The notes beneath the pieces were generated by a model. That model ran no database searches, was not told the origin of the DNA, and worked only from the letters and a program-made list of their open reading frames with translations. A stretch of 64,000 nt of DNA from Paenarthrobacter aurescens (GTDB taxonomy: Bacteria; Actinomycetota; Actinomycetes; Actinomycetales; Micrococcaceae), in NCBI RefSeq assembly GCF_025421775.1, contig NZ_JAOEFX010000008.1, forward strand, positions 186,001 to 250,000, given 5' to 3'. Position 1 is the first letter of the stretch, and every line of letters begins with the position of its first letter. Both the position numbers and the translations under genes were made by a program. Below are positions 46,951 to 54,723 of the stretch, piece after piece.

Positions 46951-48255
46951 GTGAACTTCGCTCTCTACAAAGAGATGCTGTCCATCCGCCCTGTTCGGCG
47001 CCTTCTGGTTGTGGGCATGATTGCCCGCATTCCGCACTCGGCAGCGGGGGTGCTTCTCACCCTGCACATAGTGCTGACCCTGGGCCAGGGCTACGCTGCC
47101 GCCGGTGCAGCCGCCGCGGTGATGACCATTGGCATTGCGCTGGGCGCCCCGTGGCGTGGCCGCCGTGTGGACATGGTTGGCCTCAGGAAGGCCCTCATAC
47201 CTTCGGTTGTCTCCGAAACTGTCATCTGGACGATCGTCCCGCACGTTTCGTACGAGTGGTTGCTTCCGCTGGTGTTTGTCGGTGGCCTCTTCACGTTGCC
47301 GATTTTCAGCGTTGTCCGCCAGTCCCTGGGAGTCATGGTGGATGGCGAACAGCGCCGTTCGGCATTCGCCCTCGATTCCATCGCCACAGAGCTTGTTTTC
47401 ATGATTGGTCCAGCTGTTGGCGCGATCGTTGCCACGAGCGGGTTCTCGGCGATCGGACTCACGGCCGTAGGAATCTCCGTTTCCGTGGCAGGGCTGTTCC
47501 TCATGTGGTTCAACCCGCCCACCCGGAGCGACGTGGCCTGCACTCCACAGGAATCCGCGGACCGGGCAGCCGCTGACCTCGCTGCTGCCGAGGCCGCCAT
47601 GGTGGCTTCGGCGCCGGCCCACGTCCAGGAGGCAGCCTCGGAGATGGCGTCTGCCACCTCGCGCACGGCCGCCCTCCGAAGTCGCGTTGCCAGGAACTTC
47701 ACCTGGTTCACGGTCTCTGTTGCGGCGCTTTTCGTGGTTGCTGCAGGATCGGGAATGGTCTTGAGCGGGTCCGATGTCAGCATCGTCGGGTTGTTGGAAC
47801 GCGGTGGTCACGAGAATGAAATCGGAATCGTCTTCTTCTTCTGGTGTGCAGCGTCGGTCGTCGGTGGACTCATCTACGGATCCATGAAGCGGTCCATTTC
47901 GCCAATGCTCCTGCTGCTGGGAATGGCGGCCCTCACCATTCCGATGGGCTTCGCCCAAGACACCTGGACCCTCGCGTTCCTGTCGCTCCTGCCCGGCCTG
48001 CTGTGCGCGCCGGTTTTGTCGGCGTCGTCCGAGAAGGTGGCTGACCTGGTGGACGAGGAGCGCCGGGGTGAAGCGATGGGTTGGTACGGCTCTGCGCTGA
48101 CCGCAGGCGTCGCCCTGGGTGCGCCTCTGGCCGGGGTCTTCATCGATACCGTGGGGCCGTCTGGTGGCTTTGCGGCAGTCGGCATCGCCGGCGTTGCGCT
48201 CTGCGCTACGGGACTCATCCTCACGTCCATGCGCCGCAGGGCCGCGCGCGTCTGA
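46951..48255 (+). CDS. MFS transporter
   Basis: 434 residues, twelve predicted helices in two blocks with a charged central loop at about 190-235 (Ala-rich, with SADRAAADLAAAEAAM-like composition). GAPWRGRRVDMVGLRKAL fits the loop 2-3 motif of the major facilitator family. Substrate unknown; it resembles general drug/metabolite exporters more than sugar permeases. GTG start with AAGAGG 9 nt upstream; the hairpin just before it would sit in its ribosome-binding region. Confidence 0.83.
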   Translation: MNFALYKEMLSIRPVRRLLVVGMIARIPHSAAGVLLTLHIVLTLGQGYAAAGAAAAVMTIGIALGAPWRGRRVDMVGLRKALIPSVVSETVIWTIVPHVSYEWLLPLVFVGGLFTLPIFSVVRQSLGVMVDGEQRRSAFALDSIATELVFMIGPAVGAIVATSGFSAIGLTAVGISVSVAGLFLMWFNPPTRSDVACTPQESADRAAADLAAAEAAMVASAPAHVQEAASEMASATSRTAALRSRVARNFTWFTVSVAALFVVAAGSGMVLSGSDVSIVGLLERGGHENEIGIVFFFWCAASVVGGLIYGSMKRSISPMLLLLGMAALTIPMGFAQDTWTLAFLSLLPGLLCAPVLSASSEKVADLVDEERRGEAMGWYGSALTAGVALGAPLAGVFIDTVGPSGGFAAVGIAGVALCATGLILTSMRRRAARV

Positions 48256-48279
48256 GAAGCCCGGGAACCAAACAGACGA

Positions 48280-48317
48280 CGACGGCGGGCCGACCACAGA
48301 GGGTCGACCCGCCGTCG
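48280..48317. terminator. Bidirectional hairpin between MFS and DUF1844 genes
   Basis: CGACGGCGGG-C-CGACC (48280-48295) pairs with GGTCG-A-CCCGCCGTCG (48302-48317), one mismatch and a loop of 6 nt. Confidence 0.75.
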
Positions 48318-48340
48318 GCGGTTCTTGAGGCAGTTGCCGG

Positions 48341-48739
48341 CTAGTTCACCGGTCCGGTGAACTTTTCCCCCGGGCCCTTGCCCGGGGCGTCGGGAATGAG
48401 CGATGCTTCACGGAAGGCCAGCTGAAGCGAGCGGAGGCCGTCACGCAACGGGCCGGCGTGCTGTGAGCCGATTTCAGGGGCGGCTGCAGACACCAGGCCG
48501 GCGAGGGCTGTGATCAGCTTGCGGGCTTCGTCGAGATCTTTGAGGTCTTCTGCGTTGGGGTCATCTGCCAGGCCCACCTTTACGGCCGCTGCGCTCATAA
48601 GGTGAACGGCTCCAGTGGTGATGACTTCCACGGCCGGGACTTCAGCGATGTCGCGGATCTGCTGTGAAACCCCGGCATCGGCGGCGGGGACGGCGTCTTC
48701 GCTGTAGGAGTTGCGGGGATTGCTGTCTTCAGTGCTCAT
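48341..48739 (-). CDS. DUF1844 protein
   Basis: 132 residues from ATG 48739. After a polar start it reads DIAEVPAVEVITTGAVHLMSAAAVKVGL, then AEDLKDLDEARKLITALAGLVSA and LRDGLRSLQLAFREA, the two-helix pattern of DUF1844, a family found beside infC in actinobacteria. Function unknown; alpha-helical and cytoplasmic. A further ATG at 48790 would add 17 residues; AAGCTT 6 nt before 48739 is a weak -10. Divergent from infC. Confidence 0.8.
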   Translation of the reverse strand: MSTEDSNPRNSYSEDAVPAADAGVSQQIRDIAEVPAVEVITTGAVHLMSAAAVKVGLADDPNAEDLKDLDEARKLITALAGLVSAAAPEIGSQHAGPLRDGLRSLQLAFREASLIPDAPGKGPGEKFTGPVN

Positions 48740-48867
48740 ACTGGTAAGCTTGTCACAGACCGACTGGAAGTCGTTATTCACGGGTGTCATTCACGGTGTT
48801 GTTCACAGTGAACATCCGCAGGCAATGCTCCCGCCGCGTGCAATGTGCGCTTGGCGGGTTGTTTCTG

Positions 48868-48873
48868 TAGAAT
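48868..48873 (+). promoter_or_regulatory. infC promoter -10
   Basis: TAGAAT in a TTGTTTCTGTAGAATTGAC context, about 245 nt before the infC start. No strong -35 is evident. Confidence 0.5.
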
Positions 48874-48879
48874 TGACTT

Positions 48880-49118
48880 TCAGTTTGCAAGCGGAGTTCT
48901 CTCCCACCCGCGTCAGCCGTTTCCCTTTCAGGGACAGGATCCCTTTGGGGACAAGAGGTTGCCGGGTATCTGGTCGGACACTTAAGGTGGCGCAGCCTCC
49001 GAAAGTGTGTGCCTCCCTCTCGGGGGGTACAGCCGATCTTCGAGGCCTTCGATTGCACCAGCAATTGGGGGCCTTCTCTATTTGCCGGTGAAATCACCAC
49101 AACCACAGGAGCTTTAAC
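48880..49118 (+). promoter_or_regulatory. infC 5' leader
   Basis: About 240 nt with no ORF of note. It contains small hairpins (for example CCCTTTCAGGG near 48928-48938 and CCCCTTTGGGG near 48951-48961) and a strong one at 49042-49076. Long leaders on the infC operon carry L20 or IF3 control in other bacteria. Confidence 0.5.
49042..49082 (+). terminator. Terminator-like hairpin in the infC leader
   Basis: GAGGCCTTCGATTG (49042-49055) pairs with CAATTGGGGGCCTTC (49062-49076) with several G.U pairs and one bulge, loop CACCAG, then TCTATTT. Placed 37 nt before the ATT start, it could attenuate the operon. Confidence 0.5.
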
Positions 49119-50219
49119 ATTAGCGAGCCAAGAATCAATGAGCGTATCCGCGTCCCCGAGGTGCGGTTGGTCGGCCCTGCCGGCGAACAGGTAGGAATTG
49201 TCCGCATCGAGGACGCCCTGCGTCTTGCTGCCGAATCCGATCTCGATCTCGTTGAAGTTGCCCCGCAGGCTAAGCCTCCCGTTTGCAAGTTGATGGACTT
49301 CGGCAAGTACAAGTACGAAGCTGCAGTCAAGGCCCGTGAAGCCCGCAAGAACCAGACCAACACGGTTCTCAAGGAAATTCGCTTCCGCCTCAAGATCGAT
49401 AAGCACGACTACGAAACCAAGCGCGGACACGCCCTTCGCTTCCTCGGTGCCGGTGACAAGGTCAAGGCCATGATCCAGTTCCGCGGCCGTGAGCAGCAGC
49501 GTCCCGAGATGGGCATCCGCCTGCTCCAGAAGTTCGCTGAGGATGTTGCCGAGGTAGGCATCGTAGAGTCCAGCCCGCGCATCGATGGCCGCAACATGGT
49601 TATGGTGATCGGTCCGCTGAAGAACAAGGCCGAAGCGAAAGCTGAAGCCCGCCGCGCGGCCCAGCGTGCCGAAGCCAAGGCCCAGAATGAGGCCAAGGCG
49701 TCGGGGCGAGTGGACACAACGGGCGAGCAAGCTCCCTTGACGCAGTCACTGGGCGACCTTCTCCCCGCCGGTTTCCTGACTGGTGAGGAAGAGTCCAAGC
49801 AGGAAACTGTGGAGGCTCCCGAGGCTGAAGCTCCCGTCGCCGAAGAGGCTCCGGTAGTTGAAGAAGCCCCGGTAGTTGAAGAGGCTCCGGTTGCTGAAGA
49901 AGCGCCGGTTGCTGAAGAGGCTCCGGTAGTTGAAGAAGCACCGGTCGTCGAAGAGGCTCCGGTAGTTGAAGAAGCTCCCGTAGTCAAGGAAACCCCGGCT
50001 CCGAAGGCTGCACCTGCCAAGGCTGCCCCGGCCGAAAAGGCTCCGGTTGCCAAGGCCGCACCGGCCGAAACTCCGAAGCCTGTGGTTCCGGCCGCTGCCC
50101 CGAAGCCTGCCGTTCCTTCGGCTCCGAAGCCTGTCGCCAAGCCGGCAGCTCCGAAGCCGGCAGCCCGGCCCGCAGCCCCCAAGGCTGCGCCGAAGCCTGC
50201 ATCACGCAAGACCAACTAG
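49119..50219 (+). CDS. infC: Translation initiation factor IF-3 with long repetitive tail
   Basis: IF-3 binds the 30S subunit, prevents premature joining and checks the start codon. The core is about 180 residues: from the ATT at 49119 the translation reads ISEPRINERIRVPEVRLVGP, then PQAKPPVCKLMDFGKYKYE, NTVLKEIRFRLKIDKHDYETK and GIVESSPRIDGRNMVMV. ATT is chosen because AGGAG lies 7 nt upstream and the family begins there; ATT is the known unusual, self-regulating start of infC elsewhere. The first standard start (GTG 49161) would lose 14 core residues. After the core come about 185 extra residues: nine six-residue EAPVVE-type repeats, then a Lys/Ala/Pro-rich end resembling a histone H1 tail. 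Confidence 0.95.
   Translation: MSEPRINERIRVPEVRLVGPAGEQVGIVRIEDALRLAAESDLDLVEVAPQAKPPVCKLMDFGKYKYEAAVKAREARKNQTNTVLKEIRFRLKIDKHDYETKRGHALRFLGAGDKVKAMIQFRGREQQRPEMGIRLLQKFAEDVAEVGIVESSPRIDGRNMVMVIGPLKNKAEAKAEARRAAQRAEAKAQNEAKASGRVDTTGEQAPLTQSLGDLLPAGFLTGEEESKQETVEAPEAEAPVAEEAPVVEEAPVVEEAPVAEEAPVAEEAPVVEEAPVVEEAPVVEEAPVVKETPAPKAAPAKAAPAEKAPVAKAAPAETPKPVVPAAAPKPAVPSAPKPVAKPAAPKPAARPAAPKAAPKPASRKTN
49827..49988 (+). repeat. Nine 18-bp repeats in the infC tail
   Basis: Units such as GAGGCTCCGGTAGTTGAA alternate with GAAGCCCCGGTAGTTGAA; the series encodes EAPVAE or EAPVVE nine times, the last ending in Lys. Differences are mostly silent, which suggests duplication followed by drift. Confidence 0.9.
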
Positions 50220-50336
50220 TTCAACGCCGCGGAGGCCTGGCCTCCACCGGCAAGCAACCAGCACGCCGGCCCTCGTAGGCCGGCTGCGCGAAAGAATCGC
50301 GGACTTGTCCGTGGATACGTAAGGAGATCGGTTCCC

Positions 50337-50531
50337 ATGCCGAAGATGAAGACCCACAGCGGTGCTAAGAAGCGCTTCAAGCTGACCGGTACCGGCAAGC
50401 TGAAGCGTCAGCAGGCCAACCGCCGTCACTACCTGGAGCACAAGTCCTCCAGGCTGACCCGTCGCCTCGCCGGCGACAAGCTCGTCTTCAAGGGCGATGC
50501 CAAGGTCATCAAGAAGATGCTCGGCGTCTAA
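50337..50531 (+). CDS. rpmI: 50S ribosomal protein L35
   Basis: 64 residues, full length, basic: PKMKTHSGAKKRFKLTGTGKLKR, NRRHYLEHKSSRLTRRL and KKMLGV, the standard L35 pattern. AAGGAG lies 9 nt before the ATG. Between infC and rplT as in nearly all bacteria; a GC-rich gap of 117 bp separates it from infC. Confidence 0.97.
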   Translation: MPKMKTHSGAKKRFKLTGTGKLKRQQANRRHYLEHKSSRLTRRLAGDKLVFKGDAKVIKKMLGV

Positions 50532-50650
50532 GTTCCAAGTTCTTTGGTTGCTGCCATCCGGCAGTGGCCGACTACACCAAAAGCCTTCTCAGGCCGGCCG
50601 GTTTACCGGCAGTAGCAGCTTGGGATAAAGATTTCTGAAGGAGTACGCAC

Positions 50651-51322
50651 GTGGCACGTGTGAAGCGGGCGGTAAACGCCCACAAGAAGCGCCGGGTTGT
50701 CCTCGAACGCGCCAAGGGTTACCGCGGTCAGCGTTCGCGCCTGTACCGCAAGGCCAAAGAGCAGCTGCTGCACTCGTTTGTGTACAGCTACGGCGACCGC
50801 CGCAAGAAGAAGGGTGACTTCCGTCGCCTCTGGATCCAGCGCATCAACGCTGCATCCCGCGCCAACGGCCTCACCTACAACCGTCTCATCCAGGGCCTCA
50901 AGGCCGCTGAGGTTGAGGTTGACCGCCGCATGCTGGCCGAACTGGCTGTTTCCGACGCCAACGCTTTCGCCGCTCTGGTGAACGTTGCCAAGGCTGCACT
51001 CCCGGCTGACACGTCCGCTCCGGCCGCCAAGGCTGAGGCTGCTCCCAAGGCAAAGGTTGCTCCCGCAGCTGCCACGGCGACGGCTGTCAAGGCTGTTGTT
51101 TCCGAGAAGCCGGCCATCGACGGCGCAGTTGCTGCCGACGGTGACGAGGCTCCGGAAGGCTATGCCATCAAGGGCAACGCTGAGTCCAAGAAGTACCACG
51201 TACCGGGTTCCACCTGGTACAACACCACCGCTGCTGAATACTGGTTCTCCACAGTTGAGGCTGCAAAGGCTGCCGGCTTTGAGCCTGCAGGTGGCGAAGC
51301 CCGCCAGCAGATCAAGAACTAG
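50651..51322 (+). CDS. rplT: 50S ribosomal protein L20 with extra C-terminal domain
   Basis: L20 is an early 23S rRNA binder essential for 50S assembly. Residues 1-118 are standard (ARVKRAVNAHKKRRVVLERAKGYRG, FRRLWIQRINAASRANGL, LAVSDANAFAALV). Most L20 proteins end there; this one has 223 residues. A Ala/Lys/Pro linker (about 119-165) leads to a compact domain: GYAIKGNAESKKYHVPGSTW then YNTTAAEYWFSTVEAAKAAGF. This YHxPGS...Y...T.AE.WF.T...A..AGF pattern recurs in actinobacterial secreted or nuclease-associated proteins and resembles the Ada-type hairpin without its cysteines. GAAGGAG lies 8 nt before the GTG start. Role of the extra domain unknown. Confidence 0.94.
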   Translation: MARVKRAVNAHKKRRVVLERAKGYRGQRSRLYRKAKEQLLHSFVYSYGDRRKKKGDFRRLWIQRINAASRANGLTYNRLIQGLKAAEVEVDRRMLAELAVSDANAFAALVNVAKAALPADTSAPAAKAEAAPKAKVAPAAATATAVKAVVSEKPAIDGAVAADGDEAPEGYAIKGNAESKKYHVPGSTWYNTTAAEYWFSTVEAAKAAGFEPAGGEARQQIKN

Positions 51323-51335
51323 TCGCAACTGCCAC

Positions 51336-51348
51336 TAAAGTTCTTTAT
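51336..51348 (+). promoter_or_regulatory. Leaderless-type -10 for the trmH-like gene
   Basis: TAAAGT (51336-51341), 7 nt, then ATG at 51349, only 14 bp after the rplT stop. Confidence 0.55.
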
Positions 51349-52260
51349 ATGAACGAAACCGGGCGCCCGCAAGACTTTCCGATGACCAACCCCCGAGCAG
51401 ATCGGGTGAGGGACGTCGCCAAGCTTGCCGGGCGCCCGGCGCGTTTAAAGCGCGGACGCTTCCTGGCAGAAGGCCCGCAGGCGGTGCGCGAGGCTTTGAC
51501 CCTGCACCGTGAGCGCACAGCGGCTGGTGGCTCCGCCGTCGTGCATGAAGTATTTGCCAGCGAGGCGTGTCTTGACCGCCTCCCCGAACTTGCCGACCTC
51601 GCGCAGGGAACGCTGCTTCGCCTGGCAAATGACGAGGTGCTCGCCGCTATGGCGGACACCGTCAACCCGCAGGGGATTGTGGCCGTCTGCAGTTTTGTGG
51701 ACGTCAGCCTGGACTCAGTACTCGACGCCGGTCCTCGCCTGATCGCCGTCATGTGCCAGGTCCGCGACCCCGGCAACGCCGGCACAGTCCTGCGTGCTGC
51801 AGATGCTGCCGGAGCCGACGCCGTGGTGTTGACGGGCTCGAGCGTGGACATTTACAACCCCAAGGCGGTCCGCTCAACAGCCGGGTCCCTCTTCCACCTG
51901 CCCGTGGTACTGGGCGCCGATGTTGAGGAGTTGACAGCACGCTGCCGGGAGCGGGGTATCGGAGTCCTGGCTGCCGACGGATACGGAACCGTCAATCTGG
52001 ATAAGCTTCAGGATGAGAATGCGGCACGGAGGCTGGGGAATGGGTCTGTAGCCTCGGACTACGCCCTTGAGGCCCCTACGGCATGGCTGTTCGGCAACGA
52101 GGCGCAGGGCTTGTCAGACGCGGAGCTGGCCCTTGCTGATCACCGGGTCGCTGTGCCCGTGTACGGGGCTGCTGAGAGCTTGAACCTGGGCACGGCAGCC
52201 ACTGTGTGCCTTTACGCCAGCGCACGTTCCCAGCAAGGCGCCCGAGTGGAGAATGTGTAA
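51349..52260 (+). CDS. TrmH/SpoU-family 23S rRNA 2'-O-methyltransferase
   Basis: SPOUT-fold RNA methyltransferase of the TrmH family, at the place of tsnR in mycobacteria. 303 residues: N-terminal substrate-binding part with RFLAEGPQAVREAL, and the knotted SAM-binding domain with CQVRDPGNAGTVLRAADAAG, TGSSVDIYNPKAVRSTAGSLFHLPV, WLFGNEAQGLSD and VPVYGAAESLNLGTAATVCLYA, the three SPOU motifs. The exact rRNA or tRNA site is unknown. ATG supported by the TAAAGT box. Confidence 0.9.
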   Translation: MNETGRPQDFPMTNPRADRVRDVAKLAGRPARLKRGRFLAEGPQAVREALTLHRERTAAGGSAVVHEVFASEACLDRLPELADLAQGTLLRLANDEVLAAMADTVNPQGIVAVCSFVDVSLDSVLDAGPRLIAVMCQVRDPGNAGTVLRAADAAGADAVVLTGSSVDIYNPKAVRSTAGSLFHLPVVLGADVEELTARCRERGIGVLAADGYGTVNLDKLQDENAARRLGNGSVASDYALEAPTAWLFGNEAQGLSDAELALADHRVAVPVYGAAESLNLGTAATVCLYASARSQQGARVENV

Positions 52261-52361
52261 ACGGCGCATCGCCGGGTACGGTATTGCTTGCAAGATCAGA
52301 CGATGAAGACTCTTCTTGGCCAATTTCCAAACTTTCCCTAACCCGAAGAGGTGAAGCTTTC

Positions 52362-53288
52362 GTGGCTGCAGGTGGCGGTACCAAAGCGATCGTGGCGGCT
52401 CTCGCCGCCAACTTGACCATCGCTGTATTGAAGTTCATTGCCTTCTTCCTGACGGCGTCTTCGTCCATGCTTGCTGAAGCCATCCACTCAGTGGCCGACT
52501 CCGGCAACCAGATCCTGCTGCTTGTGGGAGGAAAGCGTGCCAAGCGCGCCGCCAGCCCTGAGCATCCGTTTGGCTATGGCCGTGAGCGATACATCTACGC
52601 GTTCATCGTGTCCATTGTGCTGTTCAGCGTCGGTGGCCTGTTCGCCCTGTACGAAGCCTGGGAGAAGTTCCAGCACCCGCACGGCATTGAGGGGGCCTTC
52701 TGGTGGGTCCCGCTGGCCGTCCTGGTGGGTGCCATCATTGCTGAATCGTTCTCGTTCCGTACGGCGATCATCGAGTCGAACCACGTCCGCGGCAAGCAGT
52801 CGTGGGTCAAGTTCGTCCGCAACGCCAAGCAGCCCGAACTGCCGGTGATCCTCCTGGAAGACTTCGGTGCGCTCCTCGGCCTGGTGTTCGCCCTCTTCGG
52901 CGTCAGCATGACTCTTATCACCGGCGACGGCGTGTGGGATGCCCTCGGTACCGCCATGATCGGCCTCCTGCTGGTTGCCATCGCTGTGGTTCTTGCCCTG
53001 GAAACCAAGTCGTTGCTGCTGGGAGAGTCCGCCACCAAGGAGGACGTCCAGAGCATCACCACCGCCTTGGAAGCCGACGGCACCCGCATCATCCACCTCA
53101 AGACCCTTCACCTCGGTCCGGAAGAACTGCTGGTAGCCGCCAAAATCTCCATGGGGGCATCTGAAACAGGCGAGGAGATCGCCCAGGGAATCGACGACGC
53201 CGAGCTGCGCATCCGCGCAGCCGTTCCGATTGCACGGGTCATTTACCTCGAACCCGACATCGAGCGGGTTCAGGCCTCGCAGGTTTAG
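52362..53288 (+). CDS. Cation diffusion facilitator family transporter
   Basis: 308 residues, about six helices. The CDF signature is LAEAIHSVADSGNQILLLVGGKRA, carrying the His-Asp metal site of helix II, and HPFGYGRERYIYAFIVSIVLF follows; a second site is in LEDFGALLGLVFALFG. A cytoplasmic domain from about 215 ends the protein. Substrate, Zn2+, Co2+ or Mn2+, cannot be fixed; the helix V motif ILLEDFGA differs from the usual HxxxD of zinc exporters. GTG at 52362 has GAGGTG 8 nt upstream. A longer open frame upstream overlaps the trmH-like gene and is not conserved-looking. Confidence 0.87.
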   Translation: MAAGGGTKAIVAALAANLTIAVLKFIAFFLTASSSMLAEAIHSVADSGNQILLLVGGKRAKRAASPEHPFGYGRERYIYAFIVSIVLFSVGGLFALYEAWEKFQHPHGIEGAFWWVPLAVLVGAIIAESFSFRTAIIESNHVRGKQSWVKFVRNAKQPELPVILLEDFGALLGLVFALFGVSMTLITGDGVWDALGTAMIGLLLVAIAVVLALETKSLLLGESATKEDVQSITTALEADGTRIIHLKTLHLGPEELLVAAKISMGASETGEEIAQGIDDAELRIRAAVPIARVIYLEPDIERVQASQV

Positions 53289-53306
53289 GTCGGCAGCTTT
53301 ACAGAG

Positions 53307-53352
53307 TTAACGCAGATGGGCTCCGCTTTTGCGGAGCCCATCTGCGTTAACG
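53307..53352. terminator. 21-bp perfect inverted repeat
   Basis: The arms 53307-53327 (starting GTTAACGCAGATGGG) and 53332-53352 match exactly and enclose TTTT. It separates the converging CDF and MFS genes; no U-tract on either side. Confidence 0.85.
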
Positions 53353-53381
53353 ATTGGTTCGAGTCGCTGCTGATGTCCTCA

Positions 53382-54590
53382 TCAGGTGGCAAGTGGTCGT
53401 TTGCGTTCGAGCAGGCCGCTCAACAGGGCCACTCCAAGGCCCAGGATGGCCAGTACCGCGCCCACGAGGGCAGGAGCCACGTATCCCCAGCCCCAGGCGA
53501 TGACAGTGCCACCCAGGAAGGCACCGAGGGCGTTGGCGATGTTCAGGGCTGAGTGGTTCAGTGACGACGCCAGGGAGGCGGCACCCGGGGCAGCGTCCAA
53601 GAGGCGGGTTTGCAACGCAGGGGTCAGCATCGATCCGACTCCTCCAACAACGAAGGCCATGATGAAAGCCGCCCAGGCCCAATGCGCAGCTATGGCGTAG
53701 ACCACCAGGGCGACGGCGATTCCCGGCATGACCCAGTAGATGGTGCCCATGACGGATTTGTCGGCGATGCGCCCGCCGATGATGTTGCCCACCACCATAC
53801 CGAGTCCGTAGAGGGCCACCACTGCAGGGATGAGGCTTTCGGGAATACCCGCCACGGACGTCATGGTGTGGGCGATGTAGGTGTAGACGGCAAAGAACCC
53901 GCCGAATCCGATGATGCCGATCAGCAAGGCAAGCCATACCTGAAGACGCTTAAGCGCTCCGAGTTCGCGCCGGATGCTGGCATCCGGGTGGGCTGCTTGG
54001 AAGGGAACAAACTTCCACACCATGGCAACGGTCAGCAGCCCGATTGCCCCGACAATGATGAAGAGCAGCCGCCACCCGAATGTCTGCCCAACCCAGGTGG
54101 CCAAGGGCACGCCAATGACGTTGGAGACGGTCAGTCCTGCCATCACCATGGAGATCGCCCAACCCCGCTTGGTTGGGGCGACAAGGCCGGCCGCGATCAC
54201 GGCTGCTACCCCGAAGAAGGCTCCGTGCGGAAGGCCCGATGCGAAGCGGGAGAGCAGCATGAAGCCGTAGTCGGGGGCGATGAATGATGTCAGGTTGGCC
54301 AGCGAGAGGAACAGCATGAGACCCAACGCAAGGTGCTTCTTGGGGAGCTTCGCCCCAAAAGCGGCGAAGATCGGCGCGCCGATGACCACGCCGAGGGCGT
54401 AGGCCGAGATGAGGTTTCCGGCCTCGGGGGTGCTGATGCCGAGCCCGTCCTCGATTTCCTTCAGCAGCCCCATCATGGCGAACTCGGTGGTACCAATGGC
54501 AAACCCACCCATGGCCAAGGCCAGGATGGCCAGGCCAAGGTGGCGCCTTCCTGTTGTGGCGGTGGCGGGTGGGGACACGGTGGTAGTCAT
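53382..54590 (-). CDS. MFS efflux transporter, DHA1 (AraJ-like) type
   Basis: 402 residues, twelve helices. LAILALAMGGFAIGTTEFAMMGLL is the typical first helix of the AraJ/PbuE/sugar-efflux branch; GAPIFAAFGAKLPKKHLALGLM fits the loop 2-3 motif, and SRFASGLPHGAFFGVAAVIA the helix 4 motif. Probable proton-driven export of small molecules; substrate unknown. ATG 54590 starts MTTTVSPP; a longer frame upstream is not protein-like. Encoded against its neighbours between a large hairpin and the NUDIX gene. Confidence 0.87.
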   Translation of the reverse strand: MTTTVSPPATATTGRRHLGLAILALAMGGFAIGTTEFAMMGLLKEIEDGLGISTPEAGNLISAYALGVVIGAPIFAAFGAKLPKKHLALGLMLFLSLANLTSFIAPDYGFMLLSRFASGLPHGAFFGVAAVIAAGLVAPTKRGWAISMVMAGLTVSNVIGVPLATWVGQTFGWRLLFIIVGAIGLLTVAMVWKFVPFQAAHPDASIRRELGALKRLQVWLALLIGIIGFGGFFAVYTYIAHTMTSVAGIPESLIPAVVALYGLGMVVGNIIGGRIADKSVMGTIYWVMPGIAVALVVYAIAAHWAWAAFIMAFVVGGVGSMLTPALQTRLLDAAPGAASLASSLNHSALNIANALGAFLGGTVIAWGWGYVAPALVGAVLAILGLGVALLSGLLERKRPLAT

Positions 54591-54711
54591 AAGCCTGCTT
54601 CTTGAGGGGCGCCTGATGGGCTGGGAGTGCGGAGAAAATCCGATAACAAGTTTAGTCCCGCCGTCGCGACTTGGGGTCGCTATGTGACCATGCCCATTGT
54701 TGGAACGGCCA

Positions 54712-54723
54712 TAGACTGTTGCG
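54712..54723 (+). promoter_or_regulatory. Leaderless-type -10 for the NUDIX gene
   Basis: TAGACT (54712-54717), 6 nt, then GTG at 54724. Confidence 0.6.

Noticed and set aside
49161..50219. infC starting at GTG 49161
   Set aside because: It would delete the conserved ISEPRINERIRVPE; ATT 49119 has a good Shine-Dalgarno and is an established infC start type.
52206..52361. Extended start of the cation transporter inside the trmH-like gene
   Set aside because: The extra residues overlap a well-supported gene end and do not look like a transporter N-terminus; GTG 52362 has a good Shine-Dalgarno.
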